From: Alphaproteobacteria bacterium UBA6038 | GTDB lineage: Bacteria; Pseudomonadota; Alphaproteobacteria; Micropepsales; Micropepsaceae | Length of the DNA: 31,049 bases | Direction of reading: 5' to 3' | Assembly: GCA_002429315.1 (NCBI GenBank) | Contig: DIZC01000080.1 | Location: forward strand, 1 to 31,049 | Shown here: positions 1 through 8,314 of the stretch, one piece after another | How positions within the stretch are numbered: the first letter of the stretch is position 1 | Layout of the letters: every line of letters begins with the position of its first letter | Made by a program: the position numbers and the translations under genes | Notes under the pieces: model-generated | Told to the model about the DNA's origin: nothing | The model's database searches: none | The model's input: the letters and a program-made list of their open reading frames with translations, nothing else

Positions 1-747
1 TCTGACTGGATCGTGCTCTAGAAATTCGAGGACGCCCTCTTTCTTGATTTCGCCCAGCGGGACAGGAATCAAATTCGGATCTCGTCCATCCAACACGAAT
101 TTCAGATTCTGCCTTGGCTCGTCTGAAAGCCACGAGGGCACAAACGCTTTTGGCTCCTTCATCTCAATGAAAGAGGCAAAAACACTTGCAGGGAACGTGC
201 CGTGGACCTGCGGGTGCCTAAAGCGAACCTCCATACCATCGACCACATGGGTCGCACCTGAGGTCAGTTCCACATTGCAGATAAAGGCTTCGATTGACCG
301 ATAAAGATGAAGCGAGGAACTGGGCGTGAACCACGTGTCGATGTCTGTGGACGTGATCTCGTTTAACACGCGAAGCTCGATTCCATACCGCTCCGCAGCT
401 AAGCGCGCGGAGGCCGAAAATCCTTTTGCCGAGACAGCAATCGTTTTCGCCGCGCCGACCTTGGCGCGCTTAGTGGCAAGTTGTTCGATCCATGTAACGT
501 CGGCTGGTCCATTGCGCTTGCGACACTCCACTGTAATAAGAATGTCCGCGGTTCCCACCTTGGTGCGAATTGAGGCATCAACCTCGCGCAAACGGCTACT
601 GTCTAGGTCTCTCACGCGATCCGGGGACTTAACCACTGCTCCCTTTGGAGCAATGCGCTCTTCTATTGACGCTATCAGTATCTCAAAAGCACGCCAGTCC
701 TGATTTTCACGACGTGATTTCTTGGTTCGATCCTTCAAGTAGGTCAC
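1..747 (-). CDS. Mrr-like PD-(D/E)XK nuclease-family protein, 3'-truncated by window edge
   Basis: An open frame of 249 codons runs off the left edge, so the C-terminus is missing. GTG at 745-747 is the only plausible start, because a TAG lies four codons upstream. The N-terminal part has the layout of a restriction-endonuclease-like fold: an acidic residue in REVDASIR (Asp57), about 17 residues later VECRKR (Glu74, with Arg76 in place of the usual Lys), and then a WIEQLATKRAK helix like the Q-containing helix of Mrr-type nucleases. After about residue 125 the sequence (from TWFTPSSSLHLYRSIEAF) is a second domain I do not recognise. It lies 9 bp after the stop of the membrane-protein gene at 757-1137 and is probably cotranscribed. 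Base composition is visibly AT-richer than the genes to the right, which suggests acquired DNA. The nuclease fold is inferred from motif spacing; substrate and role, such as DNA defence, are not shown. Confidence 0.75.
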   Translation of the reverse strand, partial: MTYLKDRTKKSRRENQDWRAFEILIASIEERIAPKGAVVKSPDRVRDLDSSRLREVDASIRTKVGTADILITVECRKRNGPADVTWIEQLATKRAKVGAAKTIAVSAKGFSASARLAAERYGIELRVLNEITSTDIDTWFTPSSSLHLYRSIEAFICNVELTSGATHVVDGMEVRFRHPQVHGTFPASVFASFIEMKEPKAFVPSWLSDEPRQNLKFVLDGRDPNLIPVPLGEIKKEGVLEFLEHDPVR

Positions 748-756
748 TTGGAGTCG

Positions 757-1137
757 CTAGCCTTGTGGACCCGGAGGCGCGGGAGGTGCTGTGGAACTCC
801 CACCGTTGTTACCGAGCGCGAATCCCACGATTCCTGCCAGAATAGGCAGTCCAGCCTCCGCAGTAACGATTTTTAGATACAGCAACACACCGATCACAAA
901 TGTCACAAATAGCGCAAGATAGACGCGTCCATAGTTCTGCGTGAGGCCGAGGACAGCATCTTTCAGGTCGTTCGATAGGCGCGGGGTAAGACGGTGATCA
1001 TGGCTGGCGAAATGAAAGAGGTCGCGCAACCATCCCCCGTAGAGAAACGGGCGCGCGGAGGAAAGGTAGAAGATTGCCACCGCCGCCCCGAAGGACACGA
1101 GGAACGCCCCCACTACAAAATACCGGAACCAGTCCAT
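757..1137 (-). CDS. Small three-helix membrane protein, unknown function
   Basis: The 126-residue product has hydrophobic segments at about residues 5-26, 71-91 and 95-108. A polar loop sits between the first two, and the tail is Pro/Gly-rich (APPAPPGPQG). The start is supported by a strong ribosome site (GGGGGAG, about 6 nt before ATG). I do not recognise the family. It is the upstream partner of the nuclease-like gene, with only 9 bp between its TAG and the next GTG, so the two probably form one transcription unit. A membrane protein paired with a nuclease resembles the layout of some defence or toxin modules, but nothing in this protein itself shows such a role. The long polar loop (about residues 30-70) contains a short His/Asp cluster (ASHDHRL). 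Confidence 0.7.
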   Translation of the reverse strand: MDWFRYFVVGAFLVSFGAAVAIFYLSSARPFLYGGWLRDLFHFASHDHRLTPRLSNDLKDAVLGLTQNYGRVYLALFVTFVIGVLLYLKIVTAEAGLPILAGIVGFALGNNGGSSTAPPAPPGPQG

Positions 1138-1263
1138 CGTTAGCTCCCCCGACGAATTCAGCCTTCCGGCTTGCAGTGGTAATCATAGCGACCCTAAGGC
1201 CGGGGTCGTTGGGTCGCAACCGGGCGCAATCAGCTACTCGGCAGGTTTTTGGGGGCGTTGTTG

Positions 1264-1376
1264 CCCCTCTTTGAGGGGTAGAAATCGCAGCAGACGCCTC
1301 TCAAAAAAGTTAGGAGGCCAAACTGACTCACTACCCCGTCGGACTAATCCTTGACTTTGAAGAGGCGTTCGTCTGC
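1264..1376. repeat. Hairpin and imperfect inverted repeat upstream of the membrane-protein gene
   Basis: A short perfect hairpin, CCCCTC-TTT-GAGGGG, lies at about 1264-1278. Next to it an imperfect inverted repeat has arms at about 1285-1305 and 1356-1380. The core GCAGACG...CCTCT.CAAA on the left matches the reverse complement of TTTGAAGAGGCGTTCGTCTGC on the right, apart from small gaps. The spacer is about 50 bp. This could be a terminator, a relic of a small mobile element, or a regulatory structure for the minus-strand genes. I found no convincing gene between 1138 and about 1485. Confidence 0.4.
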
Positions 1377-1485
1377 GATAGCATTCATCGTTCTCGTCAT
1401 GGCCACCGATGGGATTGCTGCCGTGACTGGAGCATTACTGGCGAAAGCAGTTGGGCTGTCCGTGTCACTGCCACGATTAGTGACG

Positions 1486-1740
1486 TCATCCTTTGCATTC
1501 GCAGATGTTCGGGAAAGGCGTGAGCTGCCGTTGCGTACAGCATAGCCCGTACCGTACGGCCGAATCCCTGCCGTGCTTCTGGACCGAACGCGTGAATTGC
1601 ATGAGGTAACAGAGCGAGGCACGCGATGCCGCATCGCCGGTAATGGCTTCCTTCCCGTGGCCGAGTTCGGCCACGATGTTCGCGACAACCTGCGAGAGCG
1701 TGAGCGGCCGTGCGGCCTTCCTTAGCGCGTTCTGGACAAG
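1486..1740 (-). pseudogene. Decayed remnant of a small 'RPLT' HTH-like alphaproteobacterial protein
   Basis: The minus-strand reading contains ALRKAARPLTLSQVVANIV, followed by a stretch ending FTRSVQKHGRDSAVRYG and a TGA at about 1486. This resembles the small predicted DNA-binding proteins common in alphaproteobacteria that read roughly 'REAGRPLTxREIA...VRSVQGPGQ...W'. The frame continues upstream only into the phosphotransferase gene in another phase and has no start of its own, so it is probably a 3' fragment left by a deletion or insertion. Assignment rests on motif memory only. It fills most of the gap between the kinase-like gene and the AT-rich left patch. Confidence 0.35.
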
Positions 1741-2750
1741 CTGTTGCGCCAGGCGAGGCGCAGCGCCTCCAGCGAAGCGGCCGGCGCCGTCAGCAGCCGC
1801 TTGGCGAACGTTCGCACCAGCGCCTTGTCGCGCTCGCCGGTGAGGTATTCCACCGGCGATTTGCCGTCGATGCGCGCGAGCAGCAGCGCCGGCAGCAGCG
1901 CCGCCGTGCGCGTCTCGATTCCGGCAAGCTCCTCCCATCCCACGCCGCGGAGATACGCATCGGCCAGCGCACCGAAACAGGCCATGTAGCCGTCGGCAAA
2001 CTCCGGATGCCACACCCCCTTCAGCAGCAGATGATTGAGACAGAACGCGAGATCGAACGCGGGATCGCCGTAGCAGGCCGTCTCGGCATCGAGAAACACC
2101 GGGCCGTGCGGCCCGCGCAGGATGTTCTTGGGACTGATGTCGCCCTGCATCAGGGCAATCCGCGCCGCTGCAATGCCGCGCGACAGCGTCCGTATCGGCG
2201 CGGCGACGTCGGGATGACGATCGGCGATGTAGAGCAGGTAGGGCTCGAGCCGCAGTGCCAGGAACTGCGCATCGTTGGCGAATTGCGCCGCGACGTCAGC
2301 CCGGCCGGCGGTCGTGGCGTGGATGCGCGCCAGCGCGGCGCCGACCGCAGCGGCAAAAGCGGCATCGGCGAAGCCTGCGGCGAGCTGCGCCTTCCACAGC
2401 GGATGGCTGTCGGGCGGCAGGTATTGCATGGCGAAGAGATGGCGCGCGGGATCTTCGCCCAGCACCCGCGGCACCAGAGAAGCATCGATTCCGCCCACCA
2501 GCCGGAACCATTGCACTTCGGTATGAGACCGCTCTGCCGGCGCAAACCAGTCTGCCGAAACGCGCAGCTTGGGCAGCGCGCGCTTGACGATGAAGTCGCG
2601 CCCGTGGCGCGTGGCGATGCGCCATACGTCGCAGGACACCCCGCCCGGCAGCCTCTCGATCGAGAACGCTTCGTCCCCGGCGATGAGTCCCATCGCGGCG
2701 AGCGAGGACGCGAGCTCCGCGGCCTCGGGAAAGTCGGACGGCTGGTTCAT
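1722..2750 (-). CDS. Phosphotransferase (APH / choline-kinase-like) family protein
   Basis: The 342-residue protein has the aminoglycoside-phosphotransferase/kinase fold. A likely ATP-binding lysine lies in FIVKRALP (about Lys56). The catalytic loop is QGDISPKNIL (Asp204, Asn209; usual form HGD....N). The metal-binding segment is VFLDAETACYGDPAFDLA (Asp221). These residues are present, so the enzyme is probably active. The substrate cannot be read: such proteins phosphorylate small hydroxylated compounds, sugars, choline or drugs. The start MNQPSDF was chosen because upstream residues in the frame are low-complexity and overlap the divergent gene. It is divergent from the acetyl-CoA hydrolase/transferase gene with only 28 bp between the two starts, suggesting shared control and perhaps related metabolism. 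Confidence 0.85.
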   Translation of the reverse strand: MNQPSDFPEAAELASSLAAMGLIAGDEAFSIERLPGGVSCDVWRIATRHGRDFIVKRALPKLRVSADWFAPAERSHTEVQWFRLVGGIDASLVPRVLGEDPARHLFAMQYLPPDSHPLWKAQLAAGFADAAFAAAVGAALARIHATTAGRADVAAQFANDAQFLALRLEPYLLYIADRHPDVAAPIRTLSRGIAAARIALMQGDISPKNILRGPHGPVFLDAETACYGDPAFDLAFCLNHLLLKGVWHPEFADGYMACFGALADAYLRGVGWEELAGIETRTAALLPALLLARIDGKSPVEYLTGERDKALVRTFAKRLLTAPAASLEALRLAWRNSLSRTR

Positions 2751-2778
2751 CTGGCACTGGCGTTGCGAAGCGGCCAAT

Positions 2779-4665
2779 ATGCGCGCGGGGCTCGGACTCG
2801 CGCAAATGCTCGCTCGCAGATGGGAGGACGCCGACGCGCTGGCGGCAGCGATCGTCCGTGAGCTGAACGGCGACATCGTGCTGGGCCTGCCGCTGGGGCT
2901 CGGCAAGGCCAACAGCATCGCCAATGCGCTCTATGCCCGCGCCGCCGCGGATCCCGCCGTCTCGTTGCGTATCTTCACCGCGCTGACGCTGGAGAAGCCG
3001 CCCTACCGCAGCGAACTGGAGCGCCGCTTTCTCCAGCCGGTGATCGAGCGGCTGTTCGGCGGCTACCCGGAACTCGCCTACGCCAAGGCGCTGCGCCACG
3101 GCACGCTGCCGCGCAATGTCGAGGTCAGCGAGTTCTTCCTGCTCGCCGGGCGCTGGCTCGGCGTTGCCCGCGCCCAGCAGGACTATGTCTCCGTCAACTA
3201 CACCGATGCGGCGCGGGTGCTTGCGGCGCGCGGCGTGAATGTGGTGGCACAGCTGGTGGCGAAGCGCGGCGAGGGCGACGCGGCACGCTACAGCCTGTCG
3301 TGCAACACCGACGTCACGCTGGACGTGCTGCAGGCGCGCGCCCGCGGCGACGCCAAATTCCTGCTGGTCGGGCAGGTGAATTCCGAGCTGCCGTTCATGG
3401 GAGGCGATGCCGACCTGCCGGCCAGTGCTTTCGATGCCGTTCTGGATCATCCGTCCACGGACTTTCCGCTGTTCGCGCCGCCCAAGGAGCCGGTCAGCCT
3501 GCCGGAATACGCCGCTGGGCTTCACATCGCCCGCCTCATTCCCGATGGGGGAACGCTGCAGATCGGCATCGGCGAAGAGGGCGATGCCGCCATCCATGCG
3601 CTGATCCTCCGGCAGAAGGAGAACGCCGCGTTCCGTGAGGCGCTGGCGCGCCTCGATCCGGCGGCCGCGGCGGCGGGCTCTCATGCAGAGCCGTTCGCAA
3701 CCGGGCTCTATGCCGCCACGGAAATGCTGGTGGACGGATTGCTGCATCTGAAGCAGGCGGGCGTGCTCAAGCGCGAAGTGGATGGCGCGCTGGCGCATGC
3801 TGCGTTCTTCGTCGGGCCGAAAAGCTTCTACCGCGCCTTGCGCGAAATGCCGGACAGCGAACGCGACAAGTTCCAGATGAAGCCGGTGTCGTTCACCAAC
3901 CAGCTGTATGGCGACGAGGAGAACAAGCACGCGGCGCGGGTGAACGCACGCTTTGTCAACAGCGCGATGATGGCGACCTTGCTCGGCGAGGCGATGTCCG
4001 ACACGCTGGAGGACGGCCGGGTGGTGAGCGGGGTGGGCGGCCAGCACGATTTCGTCGCGCAGGCCTTCGCGCTCTCCGGCGCCCGCTCCATCCTCGCGCT
4101 CAAGGCGACGCGCAAGGCGCGTGGGAAGCTCACCTCCAACATCCGCTGGGGATTTGCGCACGCCACCATTCCGCGGCATCTGCGGGACGTGTTCGTGACC
4201 GAGTACGGCATTGCCGATCTGCGCGGCAAATCCGACGCGGCCTGCATCGCCGCCATGCTGGCGATTGCGGATTCCCGATTTCAGCCGGAGCTGCTTCGGC
4301 AGGCGAAGGAGAGCGGCAAGATCGCGGGGAGCTACGAAATCCCCACCGCCTATCGCAACAACACGCCGGAGCGGATCGCGCGCGCGTTGGGCCCACTGCA
4401 GCAGCGCGGGCTGCTGCCGCTGTTTCCGCTCGGCACCGATTTCACGGACGTTGAACGGCGCCTGGTTCCCGCGCTGGCGCTGGTCGGCGAAGCGGCGCAA
4501 TCGTGGCGCGATCTGTTGGCCCTCGCGTTTTCCAGCGCGGGGGCGCCGGGAGCGGCCGGCGATGCAGCGGCGCTCGCGCGCTTAGGGCTCGAGGCGCCGG
4601 AATCGGCGCGCGACCGGCTCTATCGCCGGCTGGTGTCCGTGGCGCTTGCGCGCACGCGGCCTTGA
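2779..4665 (+). CDS. Acetyl-CoA hydrolase/transferase family protein (CoA transferase)
   Basis: The protein of about 628 residues belongs to the acetyl-CoA hydrolase/transferase family (4-hydroxybutyrate CoA-transferase-like). The C-terminal domain is clear: SGVGGQHDFVAQAF, TLTSN-type LTSNIRWGF, then VFVTEYGIADLRGKS. The N-terminal half contains LPLGLGKANSIANALY, QDYVSVNYTDAARVL and a glycine-rich LQIGIGEEGDAAIHAL. It probably moves CoA between carboxylic acids or hydrolyses acyl-CoA in the cytoplasm; the specific acids cannot be read. It is longer than classical members of about 430-500 residues, with an insertion around residues 300-400. ATG at 2779 is preferred because the frame upstream overlaps the divergent kinase gene; the ribosome site is weak, so the start could lie nearby. 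It ends convergently 15 bp from the asparaginase gene. Confidence 0.85.
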   Translation: MRAGLGLAQMLARRWEDADALAAAIVRELNGDIVLGLPLGLGKANSIANALYARAAADPAVSLRIFTALTLEKPPYRSELERRFLQPVIERLFGGYPELAYAKALRHGTLPRNVEVSEFFLLAGRWLGVARAQQDYVSVNYTDAARVLAARGVNVVAQLVAKRGEGDAARYSLSCNTDVTLDVLQARARGDAKFLLVGQVNSELPFMGGDADLPASAFDAVLDHPSTDFPLFAPPKEPVSLPEYAAGLHIARLIPDGGTLQIGIGEEGDAAIHALILRQKENAAFREALARLDPAAAAAGSHAEPFATGLYAATEMLVDGLLHLKQAGVLKREVDGALAHAAFFVGPKSFYRALREMPDSERDKFQMKPVSFTNQLYGDEENKHAARVNARFVNSAMMATLLGEAMSDTLEDGRVVSGVGGQHDFVAQAFALSGARSILALKATRKARGKLTSNIRWGFAHATIPRHLRDVFVTEYGIADLRGKSDAACIAAMLAIADSRFQPELLRQAKESGKIAGSYEIPTAYRNNTPERIARALGPLQQRGLLPLFPLGTDFTDVERRLVPALALVGEAAQSWRDLLALAFSSAGAPGAAGDAAALARLGLEAPESARDRLYRRLVSVALARTRP

Positions 4666-4680
4666 GCCCCGTAACACCGG

Positions 4681-5658
4681 TTATCGCGGCCGGCTGCTGG
4701 TGGGCCCGGCGTACTCGGCGACCACGGGCGCTTCGATATCGGTCGCGTAGCCGCGAAACATGCCGACAGCGTTCCAGTCCATGGCGACGTTGCCGTTCTT
4801 GTCGATGCCGATGAGCGCGCCGTCGGCGTCCTTGTAGGCGCCCAGCCGCTCGTGGATGTCCGCCTTCATCGCGGCAGCGAGCGGCTGGTGGGCATAGCGC
4901 ATGCGATCGGCGACGTCCTTCGCCACCGACAGCCGGATGAAATACTCGCCGTGGCCGGTTGCGGAAAAGCCGCCCACGGCATCGTCGGCATAGACGCCGG
5001 CGCCCACGATGGGAGAATCGCCGACGCGTCCGGGGATCTTCGCGTCATAACCGCCGGTGGACGTGGCCGCCGCGATGTCGCCGCAGCGATCGAGCGCCAC
5101 AGCGCCGACGGTGCCGTGCTCGGGCTGCGCGGATATGCTTTTGATGAAATAGCTCTCCGGCACCATCTCGGCGCCAAGGCTCTTCACATACGCTTCGCCG
5201 CGATCCCCGACCAGCAGCACGTGCCGGCCGGCGTCCATAACGAGGCGCGCCGCGTGAACCGGATTCTTGACGTGCAGCATCGAGGCGACGGCGCCCGCGT
5301 TCAGCGTCCGGCCGTCCATGATGGAGGCGTCCGTCTCCACCATGGCGTCGGCGTTGGCGATGGCGCCCCGGCCGGCGTTGAACCGGCCGGAATCTTCGAA
5401 GCCGCGGACCATGGTCTCGACGACGTCGAGGCTCGACGCGCCGCTGGCCAGTTGCGTTCGCGCGGCTGCCAGCGCGGCGCGCATCGCCTCGAGCCGGCCA
5501 TTCTCCGGCGTTTGCTGACTGATTTCGCCGCCGTGGACCACCACTGCGAAGCGGGCCTGCCGCGCGCACGCGGCCGCCACCGCAGGCGGGGCGGTGAAGG
5601 CGCCGATGGCAAGACACAAAAGGGCCGAACCCGCGGCGGCAATCCTGCCGCGCGTCAT
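4681..5658 (-). CDS. Exported isoaspartyl peptidase / plant-type L-asparaginase
   Basis: This 325-residue member of the Ntn-hydrolase family T2 has the self-cleavage site HGTVGAVALD; by family knowledge Thr183 becomes the N-terminal nucleophile after autoproteolysis. Other family landmarks are VVHGGE near the start, GRFNAGRGA, ASIMDG and ATSTGGYDAKIPGRVGDSPIVGAG, followed by ATGHGEYFIR. It would cleave isoaspartyl dipeptides and L-asparagine. Unlike most bacterial members it carries a signal peptide (MTRGRIAAAGSALLCLAIGA... ending near AVAAA), so a periplasmic location is inferred. It lies 8 bp downstream of the small lysine-rich gene with little ribosome site of its own, so translational coupling is likely. 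Confidence 0.9.
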   Translation of the reverse strand: MTRGRIAAAGSALLCLAIGAFTAPPAVAAACARQARFAVVVHGGEISQQTPENGRLEAMRAALAAARTQLASGASSLDVVETMVRGFEDSGRFNAGRGAIANADAMVETDASIMDGRTLNAGAVASMLHVKNPVHAARLVMDAGRHVLLVGDRGEAYVKSLGAEMVPESYFIKSISAQPEHGTVGAVALDRCGDIAAATSTGGYDAKIPGRVGDSPIVGAGVYADDAVGGFSATGHGEYFIRLSVAKDVADRMRYAHQPLAAAMKADIHERLGAYKDADGALIGIDKNGNVAMDWNAVGMFRGYATDIEAPVVAEYAGPTSSRPR

Positions 5659-5666
5659 CGGGCGGC

Positions 5667-5975
5667 TCAGGTTTGCGGGGAGGACATGCCCAGCTTCGTG
5701 CGTACCGCGTTCTGGACGAAGTTCTTCTTCTCCTGCCCCGTCAGGTTCTGGGAATCGGCGCTGGCTCTCGCCTCCGACATGGCCGGCTTCACGACGTCTT
5801 TCAGATGCGTCCGCAGCTTCTCCTTCATCTGGTCCTTTGCCATTCCCTGCTTGCGCAGTTCCTGCATGTACTGGCCGCGTGCCTCCTTGATGAGAGGATT
5901 CTTCTGCTTGTTTTTCTTCTTGCCTTTGTCGCCGGCGGCGTCGCCGCCTTTCCGGCCGGCACGATCTTTGGGCAT
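5667..5975 (-). CDS. Small lysine-rich hypothetical protein
   Basis: The 102-residue, strongly basic protein begins with a Lys/Gly-rich segment (residues 3-28, with a KGKKKNKQK run), followed by a predicted helical part with alternating charges (EARGQYMQELRKQGMAKDQM). No signal peptide or membrane segment is visible. The start is supported by GGAG about 7 nt before ATG. I do not recognise the family. It could be a nucleic-acid-associated protein, judged only from charge. It is the first gene of a two-gene unit with the exported asparaginase. Confidence 0.6.
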   Translation of the reverse strand: MPKDRAGRKGGDAAGDKGKKKNKQKNPLIKEARGQYMQELRKQGMAKDQMKEKLRTHLKDVVKPAMSEARASADSQNLTGQEKKNFVQNAVRTKLGMSSPQT

Positions 5976-6052
5976 CGATACGCTCCTTCGGTGATACTCC
6001 GGATACCTCTAAGCGGCCGGGAAGGGCAGTGCAAGCCTGCTTCGCGAGGGGC

Positions 6053-6931
6053 TTAGCTGGCCGGCGTGGTGCCGGCGGCGGCGGCCATGAAAGGCTCCTT
6101 CACCACGATGGCGAACAGGCCTTTTTTGTTGAACCGGCGCTCGTCCGGGCGGACCGGCTCGGCTTCGCAGACGAGGGACTTTAAGCCGCGGGAGGCCCTG
6201 TAGAAGGCCGCGACGCCTCCGTTGGTGTCGATGTCGTCGACGATCATCGCACCGCCGGGTCTCAGCGCCGCCCAGGCATGGTCCAGCTCGAAGCGGACGT
6301 TTCGCTCTGTATGCAGACTGTCATGGATGAAGAGATCGATGGGACCGGTCCGCGCCAACAGGCCGGGAAGGCAACGGCGGCTCGATCCGGAGATCAAGGT
6401 CCAGCGCCCCCGCAACTCCTGCGGGACGGCCAGGCCCACCCGCGCGCGCATCGCGGGATCGAATGGCGGCCGGTCGATGCTGGAGAGATGGCCGGCGCCA
6501 TTGCGCTCAAGCGCCTCCAGCGCAACGCGCGAGGTCAAGCCGTGGGCGACGCCGGTCTCGACCACCTGCCGCGGGCGCACATGGCGCACCAGGCACCAGA
6601 TGGCGCGCAGCAGCGCCGCATCGCCGTCATTGTATCCGGCGAAGCTCGCCGGCCCGATGTTCACGCCATGCGCTCGGACCGAACGGAGCACCTCCTGCCA
6701 CAAGCGGTAAAATTCCGCCTGGTGTTCGCAAGGGTAGCCGACGCCGAGCCAGCGATGAAGCTCGCGCTCCCAATCGCGCAACGCTTCGTGATAGTGCACC
6801 GGATTGCGATACTCCCACTGCTGAACGATGCGGTCCTGCAGCTTGTCCAGCAGGGCGATGGGATCGGTTGCGAGCGCGCCCGCAAGCCGCCTGGGATAGT
6901 GGAGGATGTAGTGCAAAGCCGAACCCAGCAC
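6053..6931 (-). CDS. Class I SAM-dependent methyltransferase (Methyltransf_24 / cephalosporin-hydroxylase-like)
   Basis: The 292-residue protein has a methyltransferase Rossmann core: VVETGVAHGLTSRVALEAL (SAM-binding motif I), SSIDRPPFDP (motif II region), IDLFIHDSLHTERNV and GGAMIVDDID, a layout typical of the Methyltransf_24 group. An N-terminal helical region of about 100 residues (LHYILHYPRRLAGALATDP...) precedes it. Start: GTG at 6929-6931, with AGGAG placed 6 nt before it inside the end of the preceding gene; no in-frame ATG fits. Only 2 nt separate it from the ATP-grasp gene, so the two are surely cotranscribed. It probably methylates the product or a precursor of the ATP-grasp reaction; the substrate is unknown. 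Confidence 0.85.
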   Translation of the reverse strand: MLGSALHYILHYPRRLAGALATDPIALLDKLQDRIVQQWEYRNPVHYHEALRDWERELHRWLGVGYPCEHQAEFYRLWQEVLRSVRAHGVNIGPASFAGYNDGDAALLRAIWCLVRHVRPRQVVETGVAHGLTSRVALEALERNGAGHLSSIDRPPFDPAMRARVGLAVPQELRGRWTLISGSSRRCLPGLLARTGPIDLFIHDSLHTERNVRFELDHAWAALRPGGAMIVDDIDTNGGVAAFYRASRGLKSLVCEAEPVRPDERRFNKKGLFAIVVKEPFMAAAAGTTPAS

Positions 6932-6933
6932 CG

Positions 6934-8166
6934 TCAGCTCCTGACGAGGCTTCCGGTCAAAGCCAAGGGACCGTCGGCCCGGGCCGCGTCCTGCGTGGCG
7001 CTTCGCATGCGTTTTGCGGCCGGCCGGGCATCCTGCAAGCAGGCGCGCAGGATCATGGGATCGTCCCAGGGCACATCGTGATGGCCGGCCTTGAGATAGG
7101 CGCTCTCCGGGTCGCGTTGCCATTCTTGCGCGAAGAACACGACGGTGTCGTTGGCGATCGCCGGGCGCGGCTTTGCCCCCGGTGAGATGCACGACGCCAG
7201 CGCCGCGGCCAGATCGCGGCCAGGCCCGAACGGCAAGGTGCCGCCTTGGGTGGGCCGCGGATTGATCTCGAGCAGGTGAACGCGACCGGCTTCGTCGCGA
7301 ATGAAATCCATGCCGTGCAGTCCCGACAGCCCGAAATGCCGGGCCACGCGCCGGGTTGCCTCGGCGATCTCCGGGCAATCGACCCGACGGATCACTTGCG
7401 GCGGCCCAATCGCGCCGTCGGCGCACAGCACGTCGTAGTAGATCGCGCCCACCACGTCGCCTTTCCAGCACGCAAACGCGCTGGCCGCGGGGCGTCCCGG
7501 GATGAAGCGCTGAAGACTGACGGCGCGGCGCTGCGGTGCCGCCGCCGCCATGAGCCAGTGGCCATCGCGACGCTTCACGGCGCGGGCGAGGCTCCGGGCG
7601 CGCGGTGGCGGATAGCCGAGCTTGCGGAAGGCGGCATGCGCCTCCTCCCGGCTCTTCACCACGGCAATACCTTCGCCGCCCCAGCTGCCATCTGCCTTCA
7701 CCACCGCCGGCAGCCCGATGATGTCGAGACAATCGTCCAGCATGTCTGCGCTGGCGACCGCCACCGTGTCGGGGGTCCGGATGCCGAGCCCGCGCGCGGT
7801 TCTCATGAACGTTTCGCGCGAGATCATGCCGGCATATCGCGCCGGCGTCCCCAGCGAGCGCTCGATAACCGTGGCAATGAACGAGTCTTTCGGCTCCTCG
7901 CGATAGAGCCCGAGAAGGTTTTCGACGGCGCGGTCGTCGGAGCCGACGATCAGGTCGGGTTTGGCACGGACGATGGCCTCGCGCAGCGATGCGCGTGCAA
8001 AAACGGAACGGTAGGGGTGCCGGGCGGAAACATAGCGGCTCGCCAGCAGGGGCGAGCCTTTCGGTGCCAGCGCCTCGACGGTGCAGCCGGCCCGCGAAAA
8101 ACCCGCGGCATGCCTGGCAGTCGAGGTCCAGCCGACCGTGGTGGAGATCAGAATCTTGCAGGGCAT
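6934..8166 (-). CDS. ATP-grasp domain protein, probable carboxylate-amine/thiol ligase
   Basis: The 410-residue protein has an N-terminal pre-ATP-grasp domain (MPCKILISTTVGW, DLIVGSDDRAVENL) and an ATP-grasp domain with LPAVVKADGSWGGEGIAVV (Lys157 and the glycine-rich loop, about 152-170). The metal-binding end is LHGMDFIRDEAGRVHLLEINPRPTQGG. Such enzymes activate a carboxylate as acylphosphate and join it to an amine or other nucleophile. The start MPCKIL was chosen over longer readings because it begins the conserved fold and has GGGA about 10 nt upstream. It heads a two-gene operon with the methyltransferase and is divergent from the flavoprotein at 8315, from which 148 bp separate it. Natural-product or modified amino-acid synthesis is inferred, not shown. 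Confidence 0.85.
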   Translation of the reverse strand: MPCKILISTTVGWTSTARHAAGFSRAGCTVEALAPKGSPLLASRYVSARHPYRSVFARASLREAIVRAKPDLIVGSDDRAVENLLGLYREEPKDSFIATVIERSLGTPARYAGMISRETFMRTARGLGIRTPDTVAVASADMLDDCLDIIGLPAVVKADGSWGGEGIAVVKSREEAHAAFRKLGYPPPRARSLARAVKRRDGHWLMAAAAPQRRAVSLQRFIPGRPAASAFACWKGDVVGAIYYDVLCADGAIGPPQVIRRVDCPEIAEATRRVARHFGLSGLHGMDFIRDEAGRVHLLEINPRPTQGGTLPFGPGRDLAAALASCISPGAKPRPAIANDTVVFFAQEWQRDPESAYLKAGHHDVPWDDPMILRACLQDARPAAKRMRSATQDAARADGPLALTGSLVRS

Positions 8167-8314
8167 CCGCGCATGTCCCTTTCCGCTGCGGCCAACGCCA
8201 CTGCACGAAGCGTTCCTGGCACGGGATTGGAAAGCGAGGGCGGTGTGCCCCGGGATGCGGGGTTTCTGACCTTGTTTGAGACGATCGTCTCGAAACGAAA
8301 CGACGGAGACCGGC

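Noticed and set aside
44..703. Two plus-strand ORFs at the left edge
   Set aside because: They are Ser/Arg-rich with no recognisable motifs and lie opposite a continuous minus-strand frame that carries clear nuclease-like motifs.
1351..1545. Plus-strand 64-codon ORF with a hydrophobic start (TTG)
   Set aside because: No good ribosome site, an unusual start, and it overlaps the inverted repeat and the minus-strand remnant; likely chance.
2296..4500. Very long (734-codon) minus-strand ORF opposite the CoA-transferase gene
   Set aside because: High GC content removes stop codons from the antisense frame; composition is Arg/His/Gln-rich and the plus strand encodes a clear enzyme.
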